DNA of 64,000 nucleotides from NCBI RefSeq assembly GCF_030867145.1, contig NC_134439.1, positions 6,237,379 to 6,301,378 on the forward strand. The letters run 5' to 3'. The translations under genes and the position numbers were made by a program. Below the pieces are notes generated by a model, which was not told the origin of the DNA, did no database searches, and was given only the letters and a program-made list of their open reading frames with translations. This document shows, in pieces, positions 12,567 to 25,300 of the stretch. The first letter of the stretch is position 1. Every line of letters starts with the position of its first letter. Source of the DNA: Opisthocomus hoazin. Taxonomy: Eukaryota; Chordata; Aves; Opisthocomiformes; Opisthocomidae.

Positions 12567-13435
12567 GGGGTCCGGCACCCACCGGCACCGGCGGCACGGC
12601 TCCCTGCCAGCACCCTCCCGGCACCCACAGGGGACAAGCCCCACGCTCCTGCCCTGGACCATGGTTCTGACAGGCACCGGGATCCCGGGCTGCAATTCCA
12701 GGCTGCAAACCCTCTCCAGCAGCCTTGCACGGAGCTCTGCTGCCCTTGGGTGCTCGCTTTGCTGCACCCGGGCTGTGCCCACCAAGGCTGCCCTGTCCCG
12801 GCTGTCGCTCTCATCACCCCGCTGATGAACCCCTAAAGCCTGTGTAGAAATTAGGAGTCACCTGCAGTCCCCCCTGGTAGCCAACTGTCCCCAAGTCCTG
12901 GGCAGCCCACTCCACGTGTTGAGCTCCTGCATAGTCAATGCAATGGAAGCACTAGGGTGGGTGGTGGGTCTCCTCCAGCCCCACCATACCTGGGAAGGAG
13001 AGGACCAGGCATGGTCACTCTCCGTGCTGCAAGGACCCTCCTGGGCTGCAAGACCCCGCTGCAGCCCTGGCAGAGGAGCCGAGGCGAGCAGCACCATGTG
13101 GGTGCTACAAGAAGTGGATTTTGGGCCACCGTTTAGCTCTGAAGCCACGGACGTGTCCAGCAGGCCAAGCTGGCAGTTGTCTGAGATGGAGAATCCTCCA
13201 AATGGACCTCTTTCTCCCCAAAGACTACAGGAAAATCTGAGGAGACAGCTCTCGCCCAGACAGTCTTGTGCAAGGCTTGCTCCTCTCCAGGCAAGAGCTG
13301 GCCCATGCCACGAGGACATTCCCATGGTGAGGGACACATGCAACCTCAGAACCTATGGGAAAGATGTAAATTGTGGGACATGAATGTCCACCTGCTTTTT
13401 CCAGTCCTAATAAATGAAATGGGTAAATTCACATC
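12567..13435 (+). other. CD79B: CD79B 3' untranslated region
   Basis: Non-coding DNA from the stop codon to the AATAAA at 13409-13414, about 0.85 kb. No intron-like borders are seen. Confidence 0.7.
13409..13414 (+). terminator. CD79B: Polyadenylation signal of CD79B
   Basis: AATAAA is preceded by a pyrimidine run and followed about 20-30 bases later by GT-containing sequence. It is the first canonical signal after the CD79B stop. Confidence 0.65.
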
Positions 13436-16400
13436 CTGCTCCGTCCTGCCATGCCCGGTCCGATGGTGACCCGTAACGCTGGTGCCAGGGTTGGGGGGAT
13501 GCCCTGGGAATAAGAAGCAGCTTTTCCTGGGTCCAGTTTAGCTAGAAATCAAACGTCACCCCCTCAGGGCCCCATTGCGGGCAGGGCTGTGAAGCTGAGA
13601 GCAGTCGCAGGGCTCTCCTGGAAGCTCTCACTGAGCACGCACGGGGGGACCTCCGTGGTCCCAAGACGTCAGCTTGGGATGAGACGCAAAGACCCTTGCC
13701 AGGAACCGAAGCAGGAGAGCAGGGCCCAGGGCCAGGAACTCCGCTCCCAGCTACATCTGGTCTTGCAAGAGAAGCTAAAAAACATCTGGAGAGGAACAGA
13801 GCGGCGCTAATTGGTTTTGTTAATAAAAATGATCTTGGCATGGCGGCTGCTGTGTGGGTGATGGGGTTCAGGGCTGGCTGGGCACTCCACACCAGGGCTA
13901 GGGGTCCAGAGGGGCGGTGGGTTTGGTGGGTTTGGCTGGGCAAGGCAGGACAAGGGGGTGACGAGGACCGCTGGGCTGGAAACATCCGTCCCTGCTCAGA
14001 GAGCGCCGGGCGTCTGCGCGCCTGTGGCTAGCGACATTTTGGGCCCGGAGGAGAGGAAGACAGGACCGCTCCGCTTCCCGAAACAGCTGGCAGAAAAGGG
14101 AGGGCAAAATCGTGAGCAAACAGGGCTTTTCAGCAGGGAACAGGCTGGTTCTTGTTCGGTAGTCAACCACCTTCATGGAAAACTGGAATTCAAGCTAAAT
14201 AGCACAGAACCAGTATTTTAAGGTTGATTTTTACTAGTTAAATAAAACTATCCCAAATTAGTTGCATGTGCATGTATATAAACGTTACTTAAACATGTTT
14301 TGCTTATAAAATTGATTAATTAAAGAAAGGAGCATTCACAGTGAGAGACGTGAGCTGGCTGCTCCCGGTTTCCATGCTTGCCAAGACTTTGGGACTAGCA
14401 GAGCTCGTCCTTCCATCCCTAGTTTTCAGGTACGAAATGGCACAGGACGGCAAACTTTCTGGCCTTCCCAAGTGCTTTCTCTCAGCTCTGCGTAAACAAC
14501 GCGCTCAACCGCCTTCACCGAACCACGTGAAAATCAGGAGAATCTGCTGTTCGCACCTGGAGGGGAAGCCACCGATGCCGAAAGCAGCTCTGGCTGGGCC
14601 GGTTCCGCGCTGCCGCTTGGCTGCACTCTTAGCCCAGGGCTCGGGCTCCCTTTAAAACGCCAGAAGCAAATAAATATTGCTGTAGTGTCAGCTTTTTGTT
14701 TTAAATGTTTAGACTAGTTTCTAGGGAGCCTGGAGATAGGGTTTGTTGTAATTGTATACTGAGATAGGTTTGTATTTAAAATGTTTTTAATGTAAATAAA
14801 TATATTTCAGTATATTCGGTCCAGGCTCTGTATTTTGTCCCAGTTTGCGTCCCTACCATCAGCAACATGGTCAGGCAGACGGACTGCGTTGCGGTCCCGG
14901 ACCTCATCTTTAGAAACAGCTTCAGTGCAACCGAGCAGCTCTACTTCCAGTAAATAAAACCCACTGGCTCGATCTGCAAAGGAACAATTACCTTCCGAGC
15001 AGCCAGCTAGCAGAGGCAGCCAACCGTCATGTCAAACCTCTGCCAGCCACGCCGTTGCCCCCCGAAGCGCCGAGCCCGGGCTGGGGGCCAGCGGGTGGCT
15101 CCTCGGCCGGGACCCACCGGTCGCAGCTCACCCGCCAGCCGGGGAAGGTCCTCTCCACGCACCCACCCCGGGCTGAGGCTCTGCAGGACCCCGGGAGGAG
15201 ACGCGCCTGCAAGGGATGTTGCTTCGCTTGCTGGTGATGCTCACGGTCGGGCGGGAAGACGAGGCACCACCCTGAAGAGAATTGCGGGGTTTTTTCTATT
15301 TCAGAAAACAAAAGGAACTTGGAAATTACAGAGTGTAACGCTGCTTTATGAGATGCGACTTTGGGTCGCAAATGCAGGTGTTCGAAAGCTAGAAAAATGC
15401 CAGGCTGACATTTGAGAGCTGTTTGTGCTCTGTAATTCTGCCAGTGGCGTGTGTTTGCCCAGCCCAGCATGTCACAGTCACGCGCTGCCTGCTCCTCGAT
15501 GCTTCTGCCTCATTTAATGCCCAGAGATGAGCAGGGACAAACCAAGCCTCAGGGGCACCGCACCGTCTGGGTCATCCAGGCATGTCCATGCTTGGCTGCA
15601 ACATAAAAACCATTAATTTACCACCATGCTTTTACTCACAGAGCTAGAGAGGCAGCAGGGCAGCAAGCAATGGGCAGGGCTCAGGTGCAAGGTGCTGCAC
15701 TGGCCAAGCTGCAGTGGTAGAGCATCATCCTTAACAGGCAGCAGAGCCTGTGCTGGGCTGGGGTGCCGGCTGCTCTGCTCATCCCCGACAAATATTGACA
15801 TATTTAAACACGATCTGGAGTAGAAAAACACACCCAGATGTTGCTGGCTATTGGGTGACGGGATACCTGATAGCTGCAGGACCCACTGTTCCCTCTTCTC
15901 GAGGGACTGACATTTACTCTGCAACACCACTGCGTCTCCAGCGAGCAAACACCCAGGGGCTTCTCGGAACAGACCGCGCTCTCCCTGGCATGTTTATTGA
16001 GCAGCTCTCGCACCCTCTGCTCCAGCCGCCCCGGTGACGCCGCTGCCTCTCGGGAAGCAGAGCCACACCAGCGGGGCACGGCAAACCCGGGGGGGAAACC
16101 ACTGCCCCCGACCAGGGAGCAGTGCCCAAACGCCGGGCAAAGGGCCAGAACAGGGTGGCTTGGGGCAATCACTGCCTTACGGGGAGTAAAAGTCCTTTAA
16201 GTCCCCCCCGGAGTTGCCCATCCCAGGTTCTGTCTTGTTCTGCTCAAAAGCAGGGATAGGCGTGCTGCGACCTCTCCTCCCATCTCCTCTTCCCCATCTC
16301 CTCTCCCTCCTTCCCGCACCAGCCCTCTGCTTAATCCAGAGATATTTCACGCTGGCATCTCCGGCAAGAGCAGAGAGACACTCACAACCAGAGCTTCGCA

Positions 16401-16630
16401 ACGCCTCGGCCAGCTGAGGATGTGAGAATCCTCCCAGAGCTCTGGCATCGGCATTTGCCGTGGGCAGGCTGGTACCCGAACAAGCACCCGGGTATGGCAG
16501 CTCTTTGTCACGCCTATGGCGAAGCAGCTCACCAAAACTGTTTGCTGAACTTGTGAGATTTAGTAGAAATTGATATAAATTACTTGGCAGCAACAGGATC
16601 CACCCGACAGCATCCCTCCAGCTCGGTGGG
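13436..16630. other. Intergenic, CD79B to GH, with an AT-rich 3'-UTR-like patch
   Basis: No coding exon was recognised. An AT-rich stretch at 14215-14335 and another at 14645-14830 look like transcript ends, with AATAAA at 14669-14674, 14795-14800 and 14953-14958. They could mark an unannotated non-coding RNA or a distal CD79B end. The part from 15040 to 15260 is GC-rich, without a clear promoter motif. Confidence 0.4.
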
Positions 16631-16631
16631 G

Positions 16632-16978
16632 ACCTAATAAATGCTTATAAATGTCTGCAGGGTGGGTGTCAGGAGGATGGGGCCAGACTCTGTTCAGTGG
16701 TGCCCAGCCACAGGACAAGGGGCAATGGGCACAAACTGAAGCAGAGGAAGCTCCAGCTGAACCCGAGGAAGAACTTCTTCCCTCTGAGGGTGCCGGAGCC
16801 CTGGCCCAGGCTGCCCAGGGAGGCTGTGGAGTCTCCTTCTCTGGAGATGTTCCAGCCCCGCCTGGACGCGGTGCTGTGCAGCCTGCTCTGGGTGACCCTG
16901 CTTGGGCAGGGGGTTGGGCTGGGGGACCCACAGAGGTCCCTTCCAACCCCTGCCATGCTGGGGTTCTGTGATTCAGCG
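16632..16978 (+). mobile_element. CR1 LINE 3' fragment upstream of GH
   Basis: It starts within ataaatgtctgcagggtggg and runs through the standard CR1 3' sequence (gaggaagaacttcttccctctg, ggtgaccctgcttgggcagg) to ggttctgtgattcag. It is 5'-truncated and inserted about 0.4 kb upstream of the GH TATA box. Confidence 0.92.
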
Positions 16979-17226
16979 ATCCCCACTAACAGTGAAGGGG
17001 AAAACATCCCACTTGCTTTAAGCCAGAAGTCTCCCAACTGGTCGGTCAGCCCCGGTAACTGCGGTTGGTGGACATGGCAAATTCCACCGTGTGAAAGCAC
17101 TGAGCCGATTTGGGACGGGTCTTCCAATGATCAAGAAACTTTTATTCGCAATAAAGAGCGGAATATGGCAAAATCGTTGGGCACCGATCTCACCCCCAGG
17201 CAAACAAGCTCCCCAACCTTTACATC

Positions 17227-17356
17227 CATGTATAAATGACTACAATTAGGTAGCACCATTGCGAACACTTGTGCATTTATGCAGGGAGAAGATATAGAGA
17301 AGTTGTTGTGATCATGAACACATCTATAAATTTTAAACAGACCCCCTGCTATATAA
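17227..17356 (+). promoter_or_regulatory. GH: GH proximal promoter: TATA box and candidate Pit-1 sites
   Basis: A strong TATA box (TATATAAG) starts at 17350, about 85 bases before the GH start codon. Upstream lie three AT-rich POU-type matches: tgtataaatg near 17229-17238, the near-palindrome gcatttatgc near 17273-17282, and tctataaatttt near 17323. Vertebrate GH promoters are driven by POU1F1 (Pit-1) bound at such sites; occupancy here is inferred from the motifs only. Confidence 0.7.
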
Positions 17357-17434
17357 GGGGCGGCTCGACAGCTACCTTTACCAGCCTAGATGAAAGGAGG
17401 AAACATTCACTGTCAAGCAACTCCCCGGGCAGAA

Positions 17435-20400
17435 ATGGCTCCAGGTACTTTTCTTTATTTGAGTTTTAATGGATTGCCAGCGCTGCCGCGTGCTCAGGGT
17501 GACGGGAGATGGTGACGGGGTGGTGCTGTGGTGGGCTATGTGCAGTCAGTGCCAGCCCTCAGTTAAAACGCAGCAGCTACTAAATCAGCGAAGGAGAATA
17601 CCTTTCCCTACGGTGTGCCTTTAATCCATGAATTAACTTAGGTAGTCTTTAGCCTAAACTGGGCAAGCAGAGGGCAGAGAACGTAAAGAACGAGGTCAAG
17701 CCACAGTTATAATAGTTATTATTAACATAAATGTTGGCAGGGCTATTAAAGCTCCTATTCAAAGCTTAAGATGGGGATCAGGACCATGTCGAATGCGTAT
17801 GTCCAAGTCCTACAGGCTCCAGGGCGTTCCTCCGCTGAAAGGTACTCGTCCGAGATTAACTTTGTGGTCTCTGTAGGCACAGATGGACACTGTGTGAGTT
17901 AGGTGTCACGGGCTGAAAGCCTTTAGGCTTGACAAAACTCACCAGACTCTGCTGGTATGTCCCAGAGAGCAGGCGCAGCCGGTCACAGCACAGCTAACGT
18001 CACCGGCTCCCACCCCAGCGAGGCAGACAGCCAGCTTCACGCCAGCAGCACGGCGTCAGCCAAGGCTGAAGCAAGGTACCTCCAGGCCCTCACCTGCTGT
18101 TCACCATCCCCTGCTTGCTCACGCAGGGATGAGTGAACCGTGCTCTCCTCGTGAGGGCAGGGCCTAGGGAAAAACATGAGCACGTTAGGGGAGAAACAGA
18201 GGGACACACTCCAGTTTCCACCGAGAAACAACGACTCTTCAGCCAGGCAGACACTGCTTATAACACTGGGAGTAGCACAAGCCTCGAGGGCACGTCTAGT
18301 GAAAGGGGAGAGGGTTTAATTTGATTTTGGGGAGGGCTCAGCTCACCCATGGAGCCCAAGAAGACATTCGGGAAGGTGAGCCCTCAGCCAGCACAGACAG
18401 AAGAGCCTGGGAATTCACGCTCAGGTGCCACCTCCTCCTTCAGCACGGTCACTAAAGGACTGCTGACACCCTTCCTCCCTGCTCTGCTGCAGGGTCATGG
18501 TTTTCTCCTCTCCTCATCGCTGTGATCACTCTGGGACTGCAGTGGCCACAGGAAGCTGCCACCTTCCCGGCCATGCCCCTCTCCAACCTGTTTGCCAACG
18601 CTGTGCTGAGGGCTCAGCACCTTCACCTCCTGGCTGCCGAGACATACAAGGAGTTCGTAAGTGCCGCGGCCTCTGCGCGTCATCTTCGCATTAGCTCGAT
18701 GGTTTCAGGACCACGCCACAGCTTCCCAACCAGTATAACTTCCCAGAAACAGACTTTTCAACCGTTAGCGTCTTCTCTGTCAGCTCTCCGTGAAGAGAGA
18801 GGGTCTTAAGAGGATGGGACAGGTTATGTCCCATCAGCCTGGACCCCGTCTCCTCCTCATAGCTCTCTGCCCCCAGCTCTGACCTTGCACAGTCCCCTCC
18901 TCAGGGGCACCGCTGCCCGCACCTGAACCCACCGCACAGGGTCAGCTGCCAGGGAACCCTGGCTCTGAAAGCAGCAGGAGATATTTTGCAAGGCTTTCCT
19001 GTGACGGTCACCTTCGGCCCTGGCTGATTCCGAGTGCTTAAAACTATCCAGTTTCTGCTGCTGCCAGAAGCTGGCACGGGCTGTCACTTTGGCAAGAGCT
19101 GTCCTCGGGGGTCACCTACTCCCCAGGAGAACCCATTCCAAGCGAGTTTTGGATTCAGCTTAGCACTTTGGTTTAGCGAGGGGAAGACTTTTAGGTCCGA
19201 TAGCTACTGTGCCAACACACGAACTCCTGTTCCTACCTGCCAACCCTGTGCAGAGACACCTCACCTCTCACATTCATTTCTTGCAAAGAGTAACCATTCA
19301 GGAGAGCTTGAAGAAGTGTCTGTGGTCTTCTCCCAGCACAAGGGCAACAGATCTGAATGTATTTGGGATGTCTCCACAGGAACGCACCTATATCCCAGAG
19401 GACCAGAGACACGCCAACAAAAATTCTCAGGCAGCGTTTTGTTACTCAGAAACCATCCCTGCTCCCACAGGGAAGGATGATGCCCAGCAGAAATCGGTAA
19501 GTTCTCTCTCCACAGCAAGCACAGACCTGGCTGAAGAGCCCAGCTGTGCTTCGCCACAGGAAGGGACGGTTTCCATCTGTGAGCACACCAGTGCTTCCTG
19601 AGGTATCATTCCTCCTCTCCCTTTTTTACTATCTAAACCCTGCATGAAGAAAGAAAGAAAGACAGACCCTTCTGGGTCACGCTGTGAACCATATTCCCAC
19701 CCCAAGGAGGAGAAAAGCTATTGTCTGCACAAGGCGTATGACTGGGTGGTGCTCCTCAGCTTGCAGACTTGTATCTGCTGAAGCTGCAGGAGCAGTGGCC
19801 CAACTTCGGGCTGTTGCAGAGGGAGAAGGTAACTCTACCAAATATCTCGCCTGCACAGCTTTGATCCTTCTTTTTTTGTTCCAGGACATGGAGCTTCTTC
19901 GGTTTTCGCTGGTTCTCATCCAGTCCTGGTTGACCCCGGTGCAATACCTCAGCAAGGTGTTCACAAACAATCTGGTTTTCGGCACCTCAGACAGAGTGTA
20001 TGAAAAACTAAAGGATCTGGAGGAAGGGATCCAAGCTCTGATGAGGGTAAGTCGCAGCACATAGCACAACTACAGAATGACAGAAGTCTCCTGGACACAG
20101 GGCACTGAGCTCTCAGGGTCTTCTATGGGATCCAAAGACCATGGGAAACCTCCCTACCTTCCACTCTGAAGAGCAGGGGCATCCTTTGGACTTTGCTTAG
20201 CTTAGGATAATGAGATCACGACACACCATTGCACATGTTTCATCACTGGGGAGCGTAAGAAAACACGTAACAAATGTTACTCGGACTGCCATAACCACCC
20301 AGGTAGCAGTACAGACCAGGCAGACCACAGCAGCCCAAGTCTTTCCAAACCCAGAACCAAAGAATCCTCAATCAGTTCAATCTGCTGTGCAAACAGCAAC

Positions 20401-21650
20401 GAAAGGATGTTTGCTACATCTCCATGCAAAATACTTCAAAGTGGAGTAAATTTTATGAAGTTTGCCACCTGGCTGTAAGGGCTCAGTACATTTTACAAAA
20501 ACTACCCAGCCAAGTCTCGCGTACAGATGGCAGCCCATATTCTGATGTTTCCCTCTTACGTTAATACAGGTCCCAGACAGCTGAGAGCTGGAGAGTGATC
20601 TTCTTCAAGGGTCACTCTTACTTTTTACTTTGTTATTCAATGAAATTGCTTATTATCTGCCAGGACACCTTTTCAGTTATGCTTACTCTGTAACTAAGTC
20701 TATTTGCCAGCATCACCATGCAGCTAGAGCTCTGAGACCTCTATCTGTGAGAAACGAGTCTGGACAATTCTTTCCACCTCCTAGCATCTCAACAGCTCTG
20801 AAAGGCAGGGCCTGAGAGTAAACAGAGATCTTCTGTCCTGGCATTTCTGCTGGAGTGAGTCAGGATGTGTATCAGTACCATTTCCACATTTTGTTCTCAA
20901 TTTGATGTGTGCTTGGGCATTGAGAAGTGGTATGTAGAAACTAGACAAATAATCACATTTGATTTATTTACGACATTCTTTACTTAACCAAACCTGTCCT
21001 GTTTACTGTGGCAGCTGGGGAGCAGAGCAGGGCAGGAGTGGCAGACTGCAGATCTCCAGAGGCGTGCGGCTTGGGTCTGGGGCAGAGCCTTGCTCACTGG
21101 CAAAAGTGGGAGGAAAGAGATAATTATTGGCCCAATTCCCCCTCTCCTTGCCTAGAGTAGCTACGAGAGACCCTGCAACTGTCCCCTTACTCCAGCACCC
21201 TCCCAGACACACCCCTCCCTCCCTGCAGCCCTGTGCCCAGCTCCCTCCTCGCTGGCAGCACTTTGTGCAGCATCACCCCCGTGTCATTACCCCACCTGTA
21301 AGCACAGAAAGTCAGAAATACCTTTGATACTTGATTAAGGGGGGAGAAATCAACCCCAGCCTCCTCGAAAGCAAGATGGGGGCCTCAGCGACGGGCGCCT
21401 CGGAGGATGCTCGTCCCCAGGCCCCCAGCACCTCTCCGTCCCCTGGCAGGAGCTGGAGGACCGGAGCCCGCGGGGTCCCCAGATCCTCAAACCCACCTAC
21501 GACAAATTTGACATCCACCTGCGCAACGAGGACGCCCTGCTGAAGAACTACGGCTTGCTCTCCTGCTTCAAGAAGGACCTGCACAAGGTGGAGACCTACC
21601 TGAAGGTGATGAGGTGCCGGCGCTACGGAGAGGGCAACTGCACCGTCTGA
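17435..21650 (+). CDS. GH: Growth hormone (somatotropin), complete
   Basis: Five exons in the classic GH layout: 17435-17444, 18493-18656, 19380-19496, 19885-20046 and 21450-21650 (stop TGA). The first exon contributes only MAP plus one base. The signal peptide ends in an EAAT stretch before the mature [10 protein letters not shown]. The four-helix cytokine carries the expected cysteines ([24 protein letters not shown]), which would form the two conserved disulfides. The protein is about 217 residues and close to chicken and duck GH. It is secreted by pituitary somatotrophs and acts through GHR and JAK2-STAT5. The C-terminal NCT is a possible N-glycosylation sequon. All splice borders are gt/ag. 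A single copy is seen here, unlike the passerine duplication. Confidence 0.97.
19640..19668. repeat. Short GAAA microsatellite in GH intron 3
   Basis: A gaagaaagaaagaaagacag run of about four units lies within the intron between GH exons 3 and 4. Confidence 0.6.
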
Positions 21651-21726
21651 CAACGGGGACGGCTCCCCAAGCACCCCGGGCCCTCGCCGGCCACGGCTGC
21701 CCCGCTCCTAGGAAAGAAAATTGGAG

Positions 21727-21732
21727 AATAAA
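21727..21732 (+). terminator. GH: Polyadenylation signal of GH
   Basis: AATAAA lies 77 bases after the GH stop codon, giving the short 3' UTR usual for GH genes. Confidence 0.9.
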
Positions 21733-21784
21733 TGCGCTACCCGCCGACACGGCTCTGGCTCTTGGGGGGCTGTGGGGGCAGGCC

Positions 21785-22235
21785 GCCATGGGGGGACGAG
21801 CTGCTGCCAGGGCAGGGTGGGTTTGGGGCTGGGAGGGGGGATTTGGGGCTGGATTTGGGGCTGGGGGTGGATTTGGGGCTGGGGGGGCAGATTTGAGGAT
21901 GGGGACGGGTTTGGGGCTGGGAGTGGATTTGGGGCTGGGGGGTCAGATTTGAGGATGGGGATGGGTTTGGGGCTGGGAGTGGATTTGGGGCTGGGGGGGC
22001 AGATTTGAGGATGGGGATGGGTTTGGGGCTGGGGATGGGTTTGGGACTGGGGGTGGATTTGGGGCTGGGGGGGCAGATTTGGGGCTGGGGGGGCAGATTT
22101 GGGGATGGGGATGGGCTTGGGGCTGGGGGGGGATTTGGGGCTGGGGATGGGTTTGGGGCTGGGGGGGTGGATTTGGGGCTGGAGGGAGGATTTGGGGCTG
22201 GGGGGGGGGGGCAGATTTGGGGCTAAGGGGTGCAT
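21785..22235. repeat. G-rich minisatellite between GH and RDM1
   Basis: An imperfect tandem array of units close to gatttggggctgggggtg, alternating with gaggatggggatgggt, covers about 450 bases. Nearly all G runs are on the + strand, so it is strongly predicted to form G-quadruplexes. It ends about 115 bases before the RDM1 start codon and gives long spurious Gly/Trp or Pro-rich frames on both strands. Confidence 0.9.
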
Positions 22236-22239
22236 TTGG

Positions 22240-22351
22240 AGGGGCGTTTCCCTCACAGCCACGGAGGCCGTGGCCCGGCTGAGGCGGGAGAGCGGGGCAG
22301 GCGGAGGGCGGGCCGGGGCCGGGGCCGGGGCGGGCGCAGGGAGGCCCCGGC
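22240..22351 (+). promoter_or_regulatory. RDM1: CpG-rich RDM1 promoter and 5' UTR
   Basis: The stretch before the RDM1 ATG is very GC- and CpG-rich (cggccggggccggggccggggcgggcgc) and has no TATA box, as expected of a housekeeping promoter. The boundary is approximate. Confidence 0.5.
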
Positions 22352-25300
22352 ATGGCGGAGGTGCTGGAGTTCCGGGTGCCCGCGGGCAGCGCCCAGACGC
22401 TGCTGGTCTGGGGGCTGGAGCCGGAGCCGGGACTGGAGGTGAGGCGAGGCCTCGGGCCGGGCCTGAGGAGCGGGGCCCGGCACCCCCGGGGCTGGGGAGC
22501 AGGGCCCGGGACCCCCCCAGGGCTGGGGAGCAGGGCCAAGGATCCCCCCCGGGGCTGGGGAGCGGGGCCCGGGACCCCCCCAGGGCTGGGGAGCAGGGCC
22601 TGGGACCCCCCCCAGAGCTGGGGAGCAGGGCCAAGGATCCCCCGCGGGGCTGGGGAGTGGGGCCTGGGACCCGCCCGGGTCTGGTGAGTGGGGCCCGGAC
22701 CCCCCCTGGAGCTGAGGAACGGGGCCCAGGACCCCCCACATGGGTCCCTCTGGCCCCTGAAGCTAAGGCCCCAGCTCCCCCCCATCTATACTGATGGCTT
22801 CATCTGTGTGCTAATAATATATATTTCCCTCCCTTATTGTATTTTCTTTTGGGGGGTTTGAATCGTTTTTTAGTTTCCGTGTCTGCCTGAAATGTTCCCC
22901 CTTTGTCGAAGCAGTGCGCCCACACAGAGCACACGGCAGCAAGTGAGGGGGGACAGAAACCCCCCCGGTCTCTCGTCGCTCTCCTCCCAATGCGGAGGCT
23001 GGATGTGGGAGATGAGACAACATCAGGGCCAGAGGTTCAGCCAGGTTGAGCTTATTGTTATGGACAGATACTCCATATCTCTTCACATCTGAAGATGAGA
23101 TACTCGTCTTCAGTCTCGCTGCTTATTCCAGGGCTCATTGCCGTTAAACAGTACTAAAAACTTCCCTTGTTTTCTAGGTCATTCTGTTTTGTGAGCACTC
23201 CTCTCTCTGTGGGCCCTGGAGCACCCATAGATAGTTCACAAGACCCTTTTTTCCCTTGTTTCTCCTCAGCATTCCCTGTTTTCAGCGTTTTCCAGATTTG
23301 GGCCGCTCTACTCGGTGCGAGCGCACAGAAACGCTGCCGTGGCAGGGCCTGGGTGTTACGCCATCATCAAGTTTTATTCAGCTGGAGATGCCGGCAGAGC
23401 CCAGCGCGCGTGCAACGGGCAGAGGCTGTTTCAGAAATCTCCCCTGAAGGTAAGCAGAACAGCCCCAGGTGGGCAACTTGCAGGGCTCAGCGCCATGACC
23501 TCCAGCAGCATGGGGGGATTCGATGAAATACTTGATGATCTCTGGGGAAAAAGTCTTGGCTGGACGCTACCAACACGGTGACATCCCCTGCCAGGCTCCC
23601 AGGCAGCGTTTCAGCAGTAAAATGGCAGCATCCCTCCTCTGGAAGAATTTGCAGGGCCCGATCCTGGGTGAAAAAAAATATTTAACACCTCTCAGAAGCG
23701 GGCGTGTGGTCAGGGAGTAGGTTACCTTTGGGTGACTCTCCCCCAGCCACCAATGGTGTGTCTGCAGTGGGAACCCTGCAAGCTAAGCCTGCCTTAACCA
23801 GGGTTCTTCTTCTTTCCTGGGCAGGTTTGTGTTTGCACCAAGCAGAAAGGGCGTCCGCAGCAAGCCCTTGCTCTCACCAGCAACAAGTGCCAGGAGTTGG
23901 CCAACCACTACCTTGGCTTTAACGGCTGGTCCAGTCGCATCATCACAGTAAGGGACCCTTCATAGTCATCCATCTTCCTTCCCCTCATCTTCTTCTTCAC
24001 CAGAGCGGTTGGTGGAAAAAGAATTGTCCTCAAATCAGCAAATAGTAGACAGCTACAGGGGCTGCGGTTTGGACCACAGATGGGGGTATTCTGAAAGCCC
24101 GGGGAGAGAAGATCGCTGTGGGTGAGAGCACTGGCTTGGCTTCTGTTAACAAAAGTGGGGGCGGCTGTGATTAGAGCAGTGCCAGGGCGCGACAGTAATC
24201 TTTGTGTGCTGGAAGTGTCCCAGGTGACTGAGACGCAACGGATGGGGACTGTGAGGGATTTCTAAAATAGGGTCGAAAGAGTAAACCTCTGCTCTGCCTT
24301 CACCACGTGCTGCTGCCTTGGAGCCACACGCCGTGCAGAGAAGCTCTGTGGGGTGCAGGCATAGGCCTATGTGGTCATAACGTCCCCTTCCTATTTAATC
24401 AGAATTAATTGTCTGTGGTCTTGCCAACAGCTGCAGGATGTTTCTGGCTTTGATGGTAAGAATGAGGAGCTGGAAAAGACATCACAGAAGCGATCCGTGA
24501 AATACCTGTGTGCTGTAGAGGTGGCACTGCCCAACCATGGGCTACACTCCAGGGGAGTTGCCCTCGGCGAGGCTGACATAGAGAACAGTGAAGGTTCGTT
24601 CTGGATGCAGCTGAAAGTCTCTCAGAGCAGCTGGCGCAGACATTGGTCAACCCTGTGGTTGCACAGTTTGTGAGTCTGCATTCTCTGAATTTAGCTGGAG
24701 GCAAGGATCAGTGTGGGGCCTTGTGAGCTGCTGTGTTACGCAGCAAGGGGTGCTGAGCATGCCTCTTCCCTCCCCGCGTCGCACCAGGGCCGCTTTCCTA
24801 CCCTCTGTTCTCTCCCTCTCGCCTGCGGGGTTATCCATTCCCCTTCGCAGCCACTGCTGCTGTGAACATGCCATGTTCATGTTCATATGTTTCATTTCAT
24901 TCAATATATTTCACATATATTTCGTACACTGTGCCTGCGGCACGGCTCAGGTGCCAGCGGGGCTCTGCGCTGCCCGCTGCCCTGGGCAGGGTCCCGACCT
25001 GGGGCTGAGGATCGTGTGCTGCTGTGGGTGGCACACAAAGTGCTGTGAGGGTCCTGCCACGCTGCCAGCAACTCCCGAGACGTGAGCAGCTCTCTTACAG
25101 CCCCGTGAGGCTGTGTTTGGGTACGCTTCCTCGCGCCGTGCAGCCGGTGTGCTTGATGTCCAGAGTGTCGTCTGAAAGTCGGTAACGTGCTGCGTGTTGT
25201 GTTCAGATCCTCTCGAGTTTGTCACAGCCTCGGGAAGAGTTCAGAAACTCGCAGTCGGGAAGGCTTTGTCTAACGCCTTTCAGAAGATCCTCCTCGTAGT

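Noticed and set aside
21708-22785. Long Pro-rich minus-strand frames and Gly-rich plus-strand frames over the GH-RDM1 interval
   Set aside because: They are translations of the G-rich minisatellite arrays and overlap RDM1 exon 1; no domain, splice logic or conservation.
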